Source: Ctena decussata (Eukaryota > Mollusca > Bivalvia > Lucinida > Lucinidae). Taken from it: a stretch of 64,000 nt of DNA. Location of the stretch: NCBI GenBank assembly GCA_963989385.1, contig OZ022501.1, positions 96,642,979-96,706,978 on the forward strand, given 5' to 3'. The position numbers and the translations under genes are program-made. The notes beneath the pieces were generated by a model. It saw only the letters and a program-made list of their open reading frames with translations. It was not told the origin of the DNA and did not search any database. This document shows positions 34,201-46,200 of this stretch, piece after piece (position 1 is the stretch's first letter; every line of letters begins with the position of its first letter).

Positions 34201-37200
34201 AAAGTAGTGAAGCACTAACTTATAACCGGTCTATAATAAAAGAAAAAAAATAGAAAATAGGTAAAAATAGTTGTTAAATGTTTTCAGTATAATCTGTTTT
34301 ATAATAGTCTGTTGTGTGGTACATGTGTGCACTGCGGCGGAGGGTGAGGTTGAAGGTTTGGGCCCAGTAAAACCAGTTTAAACTCCTCAGTAATTATTAC
34401 TGAACATCCCAAGGCGGTAATTTCGTTGCAGTTGCATTTGTTTTATGTTCGGTGCTGTTTAACTTATTGTGTTTTCATTTTAACCCTTCTGTTGGTCTAA
34501 ACTATTTAGTTCTGTAAAGATAGCTGAGTTGCCACCTATTTTGGAAAGAGCTGCTGACTCGGCTTGTCAATTTATTGTTTGTTGGGATGTCTTTTTCAAT
34601 CTTTCCCTTTGATGTTGGGGATAGGGTTTGGGATCTGATTCTGTCAGTTCCTGAAGTGTATTTACTCTTTAAATTTCATTTTCCTCAAATGAAGTGGCTT
34701 TCTGAACTGTCATAATATCCTGATGGTGGATGGTCATTATTGTTTATAGACCACCCAGAAGATTGTTCATAATGTCCACAAATTACTATCTACAGGAAAG
34801 TGTATTAGTGACACTCCATTAGAATTTAGATTCATGAATTCCTGGCACTGACTTAAGCCTCGTTTACACGATATGTTTTCCACATAAGTTTTCCTAGCAC
34901 ATATGGAAAACATACCGTCTAAACAGAGTTATGCACTGCTTATTCTTCCCACATGATTGTGGAAAGCACAAGGAATAGAACATGTTCTATCCTTATGCTT
35001 TTTTCCATAAGCTTTTGACCAATAAGAAGAGAGTTCACTGGTGAATGATTGTCCTTGGACGTATCACCAGTAAACAATTCTGATTCTGATTCACTGAGGT
35101 TAATTGCTTTTGCACTGAGATTAATTGCTTTTGCAACCTCAGTAGGTATTTAAAATACCAAAATATTGATATCAGGGGTATAAGAATGTATATATCTTGA
35201 ATATTACATGTATTTTACAAAGGGGAACAACTTTTATGACTTCCTGTCTGCTTCCTTGAACGTTGAAGTCCTTTCATTTTAGGATCTGTTCTCTTATATG
35301 TTGCTTTTGCTCATAAGCATAGGTAATGAATCACACACAAATTGGAATCATCAGCATGTCCTCAGTCTACATTTTTGTAACACAAAAGATGACAAAATTA
35401 TGCAGACATTTTCAGGTAAATGGCGGGAAAGCCTGAGAACATATGTGCTCTCTGCATATCGTATAAACACAAAACCATATGTGCTATTTTCCATATATTC
35501 TTTTTGCCACATGTGCAAAAACATATCGTGTAAACAAGGCTTTACATATTCAATACCTCAAAGTTGAAAAGACTACTTCATGGCACTGCTATTAGCAGCA
35601 GAATCGCCCTTTTGCACAGAAACTCTGAGAGATAGAGGCCTTTGTTCAAATATTCCATATTCCAAATTTATCAACAATTAAACACAAGCGTTTTTTTTAT
35701 TCATAACTTCTTTTATCATCAGCTTTTACACTTGAAAATAACAACCTGCGGATTTGTTCAGGAAGGGCTCCACTTTTTGAAGAACTAATAGGAATTTCAT
35801 TTTGTTTTCTTGACAAATTTTTGTTTACTTTCAATAATTTTGGCTCAAAGTTATGAATAAGTTCTAAAGTTATTATTTTTAGCATTTGTTCAGTGGATTT
35901 TCATTAATTTCTGATGAAAATTTCTTTTTTTTTCATTTTAAATTTTCTCCCATTTACTGAAGACCTATTCTATTTTTGAATACAGGGTATACAGAATAAT
36001 GTAGTAGTAGTTGTAGTAATTTACAGTCAGATACAATTTCCATTATTGCCAAGTCAAATTAGTTGCCTGCTTGAGTGACAATTCAAGTTATTAACTGAAC
36101 AGAGCCAAATTATGTCAGACATTGCACAATGCACCGTGAGTATTAACGGTACTTTGGAAATGTTGCTGGTGTTCGGATAGGTCTTCTTTGAATTTCAAAA
36201 ACTGTTTACACTTTCTAGTTCAGTGGCAATAAGGTTTATTCATTGAATAAGGGATGTCACGCCTGTATGATTTAGCATACTATGCATGTGCAATCAGTGC
36301 ACTGTTCAAAATCTCTTACCTTGCTAGTTGTGCGTAAATACATGCTTAGAAGCCTCCTATGACTCCTTAACCCACTCCATTTGGATACCCCTTTAGGGGT
36401 ATCTGGGCAAACAGTTTGGATCAAGATGAGGCCCCATAAATGTGGGGCCTGATCTGAGATCCAAGCTGTTTGCTGCCTAGACATCATTTCTACACGAGTT
36501 AGTTAGACCAATATTGTCAAAATATTCTTGATTTTTGATGCAGATGACAATTTCAGCAGATGACAAAAAATACCCAGAGTGCAATGGGTTAAAATGAAAG
36601 CATGGAAAAGGCCAAGTTCTGAACTTCATTATTTGAATGCTACTACTCTGCAGTTTAAATATTTGAAACTGGTTTCTCAACTAAAACTAGATATTTTTGA
36701 AAACTGGACCAAAAACAGCTATTCAGAAGATCTTGAATAAACCGCATATAAGCAGTACAAGGTCTTGAGAAACAGTTTTCAAACTGTAAGACTTTGTTGA
36801 CTGGCTTTGACCATGGCAGTTTAGGCTTTCCAGAACTGATGCTTATTGATATACCTCTTTGCATCTATACGAAGACAATCTGACATCTGATATCTTTCCC
36901 ATTTTACTGTTTACCATGTACATGAATATATACCGGTACTTGGATTTACACTCAAAGTGATATCTAAACACAGGTACGAATTTGGTCTTACAAGCAAATA
37001 AATGTTCCAAAATGATCTGTAAAACTTGCACCACCTTACTAAATATTGGGGCAGGAATGTCTGAGCAAACACTGTAGACCAAGGCCAGACTTTCAGAGAC
37101 TGCATTAGTATTTCCCATTCTGCCAGCACCTTTGTGCCAAATTAATGACAGTCAAATCAGTGAAGGTAAAATCAACTTAATTTAGGTTTACAATGGCATC

Positions 37201-40200
37201 TGCTGCAGAGATGGCTTCTGTTAATACTAAAGCTGCCATGATAAAGTGTTATATCAGAAAGCAGTCAGCAGTAGCAGAAGGTTTAAATTGTGCTAAAATG
37301 GGCAGTCAACCTTAGCGAAGTGGACTTGTCAGTTACGCATCAGACCTGTTCTTAAAATTTGTATATAACCTAAAGCTGTATGTTCCTTTTGGTTCATAGC
37401 TAGCCTAGCCACTAGGCCAAGAAGTTATATCAATATCAGTCAGCCATTTTATTTTCCCAGTTCCTACAGCTAGTCTATAGTATACTCATAGCTGGACTTC
37501 TTAGCTTTCATAGCTTGGAAATCTAGGGAGGGCATTTATCAGCTTCACAGCCACTTTCAAGTATTGGCATTTAATGGTTTTGGTGTTTACACAGATGGAA
37601 GGGGCTAAAACCATAAACTTATCATGGTTCAAATCAAAGTACAACACCAGTGAAAAGATTCTGGTTAGGGAGCTACTTTAATATTGGCACCACGTGAGCA
37701 TAGGCCTTAGACCATGTGTGTACACTAGATAGTAAAATTAGCCTGTGCATCTGTGTACACTGTTCAGTCTTCACTTATTTGTGTATATATTCCACCGGAT
37801 TTATAAATTATAAGTGGTAATAAAGAACAATGTGTGGATGTGCAGGCTGGTCCAATTCCATCCTGTTCGCACATGCCAAACGGTACTTGTTCATACGCCA
37901 ATTAATTAGGAAACAAATGAGCTGATGCAGTGAATTTTGCAAGCAGCATAGATCTTGATGAGGCAGTTCGTCATGAGCCAACTCATCTGGGTCTACACAG
38001 TTTGCCATCCAGTCTTTGAATTCTCAATATGATATTGCTTGATCAAATTATTTTTGAAATTTTGCAAACATAAATTTTGTTGTAGTAAGCTTTTGTGGCA
38101 CTCTAGTTAGGAGTTAAGTGTTATTTTGTCTTTTGCACACATTGTACAATCATTTCTTTCAAGGATATAAAGGGTGACAGAATGCTAGATTTTAATTCAT
38201 TTTAGATGCTGAGCAGACACATCTTTTGAAAGATTTGACTTGTCTAAGTAAAAGTGATCAAATAACCATAATCATTTAACAGAGAAGCATTGACAAATTC
38301 AATGATTTAGATACAAAGACATGGACCCCTATACTGAGTTATTCTTTAAAAATAGTCCATATTATTATCATTATCATTATTTTAAGGCAAGGGGGTGTGG
38401 AATGGGCATGGGACATTCATATAATAAAATAAAACATTTATCCAATTAAATACTGATAATATTAAAACTACTGTAGGCACAGATGCTGAAATTAATCTGT
38501 CTTCAACTGGTTTGACATTTTGACAGTTTGCAAGAATTAAACAAGAATTCCGTGGAATGCCATGTCGCACCTGCTATGTGCTTCCACATGAAGAACTCAA
38601 TGAAAGCATCAGTTTGATACATGTTTGGTCAAAATCCATTAAATTATCCGTTTCATACTTTTGCTGTTTTTAGTAATGGCCAATGGCAGCTGTTTCGGAT
38701 GATCATTTTGCAAAAAATTGAAATAGCTTCATTCAAGGATCATTCTGACACACAATTGGTCCAAATTCATTCAGAAGTTCTTGAGAATTGTCATTTTCAT
38801 GTTTTTGCTATTTTTCAGTAACAGCAGCCGATGGCATTCTCAGACTGCCCAGTCAGATAAATTTGAAAAACTCCATTTACAGATCATTCTGATTCAATTT
38901 GACTGACATCTGTTCAGCATTTCTTGAGATATATTGGCATTTTAGCAAAACTGGACTTGTAAATACATGTAGAAAGTAGGTCACTGTGACGTAACTCTGC
39001 TACAGATCTAGTTCATGTTGAAAATTTTGAAAACCGAAGTCCCACTAATGCTTCATGCAAAATTCAGCCAAATATACAAAGTGGTTCTGAAGAAAAACAT
39101 GATTTTATTGGTTTTGCTATTTTTAGTAATGGCGACCATCTTGGATTCTTGACCTGGCTGAATTTTACTATTCTGAAGCCCTGCAGTCTGATCATGCTGC
39201 ATGTGAAGTCTGAGAACCATGGATGCAGTGGTTTCAGAAAATAAGCCATTTGAATGGACTTAACTGCTAGGGTCGACATAAATTATGCTAGGGTCGACGT
39301 AAGGTCACTGTGACCTAATTCCGCTACAGATTTTTTTTCATTTTGATAATTCTGAATACCAAGGGTCCACTTATGCTTCATATAAAATTTCAGCCAAAAA
39401 GAGGCCCAAATGGGCCTAATATCGCTCACCTGGCTTTTGTGCAACGGGACCATTCTGATACAAAATTGGTCCAATACCAGAGATTTTCTCAATTTCACAC
39501 TTTGCTACTTTTAGTAACAGAGGCCAACTTGTCTGGTCTTTATATATTTACTTTTGAAACACATCAATGCAAGAATCATTTTGCCATAAATTTCATCAAA
39601 ATCCATTCAGGGGTTACTGAGATATTGTCAGGTTCATGTTTTGTGCTATTTTTAGAAACGGCAGATGGCGACCATCGTGGAATACAAAATGCAAAAAAAT
39701 CGAAAAGCTTTCATGCAAGGACCATTTTGACACAAAATTGGTCCAGTTCCAGTGTAATTTTTTAATTTTCATTTTTTGCTATTTTAAGTAACAGAGGCCA
39801 ACTTGACGGGTCTGTATTTGTTAATTTTTGAAACACCTCAAAGCAAGAATCATTTTGCCACAAATTTCGTTTAAATCCATTCAGCGGTTAATGAGATATT
39901 GTCATTTTCATGTTTTGTGCTGTTTTTTGTAATGGCAGATGGGGGCCATCTTGCAATGCCAAAATGCAGAAAATCGAAAAAGCTTAATGAAAGGACCATT
40001 CTGACAGAAAATTAGTTCCATTTAGATTTTCTTATTTTCACATTTTCCTATATTTAGTAACAGAGGCCATTATGACTTGTCTATATTTAGTTACTTTTGA
40101 AACATCTCAATGCAAGAATCATTTTGACACAAATTTCGTAAAAATCCATTCAGTGGTTACTGGTCAGACATTGCACAATGCACCGTGAGATGTTGTCCTT

Positions 40201-43200
40201 TTCATGTTTTGTGCTATTTTTAGTAACAGCAGATCGCAGCCATCTTGGAATGCCAAATTGCAATTAATCAAATGGCTTCATGTAAGGGACATTCTGACAC
40301 AAAATTGGTCCAATTCCATTCAAGGGATCTAGAGTAATTGTCTTTTTTATGTTTGTGCTATTTTCAGTAATGGCCCCCATGTTGGCCATCTTGGATAGTC
40401 AACTGGCACAAAATTGAAATTATTCCTTTCAAGGACCATTTCTGACCTGAATCAATTGCGTTTTCTTTAGATACTGACATTAGAGCAAAATCGGTCTTGT
40501 AAACGCTAAGTAGGTCACTGTGACCTAATTTCGCTGAAGATTTTTTTCATTTTTATAATTTTTAATCACAAGGTCCCATTAATGTTCCACGCAAACTTTC
40601 AACCAAATATACCAAATGGTTTTGGAGAAGAAGTTGATTTTGTTGTTTTTGCTATTTTTAATAACGGCCATCTTGGATTCTTGACCTGAACCAATTTTAT
40701 ATTTTTGAAACCCTGCAGTCTGGTCATGCTTCATGTGAAATTTAAGACCCATGGGTTCAGTGGTTTCAGAGAAGAAGTTGTTTGAAGTTGTTTGAATAAG
40801 TCGTTTTTTGACATTGGCATTTGAGCAAAATTACACTCGTAAACAGAAAGTAGGTCACTGTGACAAAACTCCCCTACAGAATTTTTTCATTTTTACAATT
40901 TTGACTACCAAGATTTTACTGATGTTCCATGCCAAAATTCAGACAAATATACCCAGTGGTTCTGGAGAAAAAGTTTATTTTGATGTTTTTGCTATTTTTA
41001 GTACCAGCGGCCATCTTTGATTTTCAACCGGACCCAATTTTACAATTCTGAGACCCTGGAGTCAGGTCATGCTCCATGTGAAATTTGAGAACCATGAGAC
41101 CAGTAGTTTTACAGAAGAATATGTTTGAAATTTTGTTTTTAGGTGTTGACGGACGACGCACGACTCACTACGCACGCCGGACACATTGGTATGACAATAG
41201 CTCACTATGGCCCTTCGGGCCAGGTGAGCTAAATATACCAAGCGGTTCTGGAGAGAAAGTGGATTTTGTTGGTTTTGCTATTTTTAGTAATGGCGGCCAT
41301 CTTGGATTCTTGACTCGTCTGAATTTTATAATTCTGAAGCCCTGCAGTCTGATCATGCTCCATGTGAAATTTGAGAACCATGGATGCAGTGATTTCAGAG
41401 AATAAGTATTTTGAATGAACTTAAACCCTAGGATCGACGTAAATTGTGAACAGACGGATGGACGTACTGTCTGACAGACGGACGGAAAACCGGACTCCTA
41501 CATTGCACCTTGCTAAAGCAGGTGCAACAATAAAAATGCACAAAATATGCGCTCTTTATAAGGAGGTTGCTACCACATTCCACTTTTGATTTTGTTTATG
41601 GACCTGTGCAAGCTAAGGTTCCATTCCCTGAAATTCATATTGGAAAAAGATTCTACCAATAAACCCAGTCTGGAAAAGGAAATATATAGCAAACAAACAT
41701 GTAAAGGTTAGCATTATGTTAAAACTCAAGAGGTATTTTATAGACAGTACCTTTGTCTTTCAATGAATGCACAGGTATATCCCTTGTGCCTTGTTCTGTA
41801 GTGATCTGCACACAGCGACAAAACCGATCCACTGTCACCACTTCACCTACGTGTTCACCCAGTTCATCAAGGTAAGCAACAGTGTCTCCCCTTTTCATGA
41901 GGCGCAGTTGATCTAACCTGTTTCTGTTGTCCCTCATGGATTGTCTTTTTGTACCTCGCCCAGAGCCTGAAACAATCACAGAAAATTCTTTCAAGGCCAC
42001 AGAAAAAAAAATATATATAAAAAATAAGTGGTTCTATAGGTGTGGAAAAAAAATTGGTCGGTAGGTAAGAAAAACTGTTTATGCAGATATTTTACAAAGA
42101 TAATAACATAAATTCAGATTAAACACCTTTTTTGTATTCAATAACATTTTTACCTGCGAGAAGCAAAAAAAAAAACAAAAAAAAAACTATAAATTGTGTA
42201 TGTAAGACACAAATGATGCCCCCATGCAGCGCCTATCACAAAGTAGTGTACATCATTGAATTGTCCATTATCTTCGAACATTATTTCAAAGAACTTTCCT
42301 GCTAACCTGACTGTCAAAACGGCTAAGCACAAAGTGATCATACAATGCACAACCCTACAACGCAAAAAAAAAAAAGAAAAAAAAAAAACAAGAGCTCCGC
42401 TGAGCGGGGCAATATACGCCCGTTGGGGCTTAAAGTTGGAAAGACAACAAGAGATGACAGAACTTTTGTTAGTAGCTTAAATCTTCAATAATAAGGCAGG
42501 TATAAAACTACAAAACAAACAAAGCTAATATGAAATTCCTAGACAAAAATTACAAAGGCGCATAATTCCATCAGAACTGAAAGTAGGGTCATGGTTCTTG
42601 GTCTCTGCATAATGTCTGATATTTGTACAAACTTCCATGAAGAAATCTTAAACGGTTTTCAAGATATGGAGCAGACATGAAATTACTATATGAAAAATAC
42701 AAAGGTGCATAATTCCTTCAAAACTGAAAGCAGGGTTATGGTTCTTTTTCTCTGCACATTGTCTGATGATGCTTCATATTTGTATAAACTTTCATGAAGA
42801 AATCTTAAACAGTTTTTGAGATATGGAGTGGACAAATAATGTTACCTTTTGAACTTTGACCTCTAAGTGTGACCTTGACCTTTGTTGGACATTGTTGAAA
42901 TACAAGTTCTGCAAGTTGCCTCAATAAGGTGAACATTGGACTAAAGTTTCAAAAAAATCTTTCAAGAACTTAGAGGTTAAGGAGATATGGAGTGGACACG
43001 AATTTAATACAAAATTACAATACGAAAAATACAAGGGGCGTAATTTTGTTAAGTAGGGTTAAGGTTCTTTATCCCTGCACATCATCTAAGTGTGCTTTAT
43101 ATGTATACAAACTTTCATGAAGAAATCTTAAATGGTTTTTGAGATATGGAGCGGACACGAAGCTTAAATTGTGAATTTACTATATGAAAAATACAAAGAG

Positions 43201-46200
43201 ACATAATTCTGTCAAAACAGAATAGGGTTATGGTTCTTTTTCTCTGCTAATCATTTGATGGTGCCTAATACTTATACTAATTTTCATGAAGAAATCTTAA
43301 ACGGTTTTCGAGATATGGAGCGGACACAAAGCTTACTTGAAATTACTATTTGTAAAATACAAAAGGGCGTAATTTTGTTAAACGTGAAAGTAGGGTTACG
43401 GTCCTTTTTCTCTGCACATCGTTTAATGATGCTTAATAATTATACAAACTTTCATGAGGAAATCTTAAATGGTTTTTGAGATATGGAGTGGACACAAAGC
43501 TTATGAGAAATTACTATATGAAAATTACAAAGGGACATAATTCCATCAAAAATGAGAATAGGGTTATGGTTCTTTTTCTCTGCACCCAGTCTGATGATGC
43601 TTTATATTTGTACAAACTTTCATGAAGAAATCTTAAACAGTTTTCAAGATATGGAGCGGACACAAAATTTTACCCTTTGACCTCTAAGTTTGACCTTGAC
43701 CTTTGTCGGACATCATTGAAGTATGAATTCTGCACATTGTCTCGATAAAGCAAACATCTGACCCCAGTTTCAAACAAATCTTTCAAGGGGTTAAGGAGAT
43801 ATGGAGCGGACACGAAAAGTTAACGGACAGATGGACGGACGGAGGTCACGACATAATACGACCCCTCTTCGATGGGCGTATAAAAAACGAAAGAAAAAAG
43901 AAATGACTAATTTCAAATGTCAGAAATAGTTCCAGTTCATTAAAAAAAATATATACCGGTATATGTACATTATTTCCATTATGTCTACAATACATACTCG
44001 AAGTTTGAAAACTGTGAGAGAAGCTGACTACACTAAGTTCATGCACTGCAGTTAGAGCACAACTTTGGATTGCTCTCAGTGTAACTGAATGGGACTCTGA
44101 AGCTCTGCCCGTACTCAGTAAGACGCTGGGGTCTGATGTTAATAGAAATATTGCACTTAATCTTTAATGGAAAAAATGCAGGCCATGATACAATGCACAA
44201 ATATTGAATTTCTCGTTTCAAACTATTTAAAATATATATTTAATTTCATAATCATAAACCCCCAAAATATTCGATGTCCGGGTCTACCTTACACTGCATT
44301 TTGGGGGAAGGTAAACCCGGATATGTCCTGTTTTTGATAAAATATTGAGTAATATCCATTTTATTCAATAAATAAATACTATAGAGATCATGGAACTTAT
44401 TATACCTGCACTAGTTCGACACAAAACTCTGTATAATTTTAAGGTAACATTTTTGTTTGCCATGAATTATGCAAGGACTTGGTTCACCTGGCTTGATCGC
44501 TTGCAGGTAATTTTGAATTTGTTGCCTAGAAAACTAAAACAGACTTGAAAAGGGCTAGTTTCGGAGGCTGCAGAAAAATAGTCCTTTTATAATCTAAAAA
44601 TAAATACCATTATTTCGAGAAGTAAAGGGGGAAACTGGAAAGAAAAACAAAATCACTGAGGACATGTGCAGCTCGAGATGCATTGTAGCTCAGTGGTCAG
44701 CACACTTGCCTCTGATGCCAAAGGTCCCGAGTTTGAGCCCAGGTAACGGCATTTGAATTTCGGTGTCCAAACACTCTTCCTTAATATCACTTGCAAGGAT
44801 GACATTAAAAAGTATGCTGTCCTTAACTGGAGCCCCCCGCCCCTCCCACTCCCACCCTGTGCAGGGAAAGACATCCCCTGTGCAGGTTAAAGATCCCTTC
44901 TGTAGTTACATGGCTACAAGGTTCATCCTGCAAAACTGTAGCGTTCATCATACACCTGTGAGAGAGAGGGTGTAGCAGTATACAAAGAAAAAAGCTCAGT
45001 AGTCAGTGGTAAGAACTAGTGTCCGTGCAGTTCTTCTATCCGGTTTTACCTTAATCGAGACTACTCTCAGCTTGTCACCCTTTAACAGCCAAATCCATTC
45101 ACTATATGCTTGATTTTTTTCCCATTCGTGTTTGCACACGTGTACATCCCCATTCGGACTCATTTCTTCGAACTCAGTCCTCCGCAAATCTGTCATTTAT
45201 TTTCTGCACACGAACGGAAGTGGCTGCACTCGATTCGTACCACCCGGCCAGAGAGATAAATATCGGGACTAGGAGACCTACTCAATCTGAATACGGTGCC
45301 GGACGGGTGCGTAATTTTACCGGAACGGACTGAATTACCGGAACGGACACCGGAACGGACCCGTTTCCCCTGTCTTCAGTTGATATTTGTGATATTTTTA
45401 TTACCGTAATCGACCCATTTACCGCACCGTGCGCTTAACTTTTTCAAAATTGCAACAAAAAGATGTGGTTAAAATGTATTTAATAACCGCATACTCAGAA
45501 CAATGAAATGCAGGGTGACTGGAAAGAGGCAACACGGGTAGGACTGGAAATCGTCTTCGTCTTCCGATATAAGGTCAGGAGTCTTATTAGACTGTAAAGG
45601 TTGACCTAACTGAGGGATGAAACAGCCATCATGTTTCCAGGTTAAAAACAGTAAAAGTCTAAAAGCATCTGTGAGTAGGTTAAAACTATGTACAGGGCTG
45701 TGGCTGTTTACGCTGTCCTGGAGGGTGCCGCTCTATAGTTGGCAAGAGCAGCCTTGAACCCTTCTAGACTTGTGGCATCGGTGACAAAGACAGGTAGTTG
45801 ATTCCACTGGCGTGTTGTTCGTGGATAAAAGGAATTATTGCAGACTGTTGATGTTGCTGCGGATTGCTGCAATCTGGACCTACCCCTGGTTCTTGAGTCT
45901 CCGCGTTTCATACTTTGTGTTTACACTTTTCATGAGTTCCCTGTTAATTAATGGGTTTTGTGAGAGTTTCAAAGAAAAAGCAGTGTGCGCTTGTGCAGTT
46001 TGTCCGGAAATGGCCTTGGTGTGCGGTTATAGGGGCATGTGCGGTAAATGGGTCGATTACGGTAAATATGGTCCTACACACATCCCGAGAAATTATTGTA
46101 CAGATATTTTACAGTGACCTCTGTTATCACTACCAGATGCTATAGTAAAGGTCATTACTGGTTTTGAAGAATCTCGGGATGTATGCTGGTCTGTTATTTA

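Noticed and set aside
36843..37118. 91-codon ORF as a gene or exon in intron 2
   Set aside because: No recognisable domain; two overlapping frames are equally open and composition is not protein-like.
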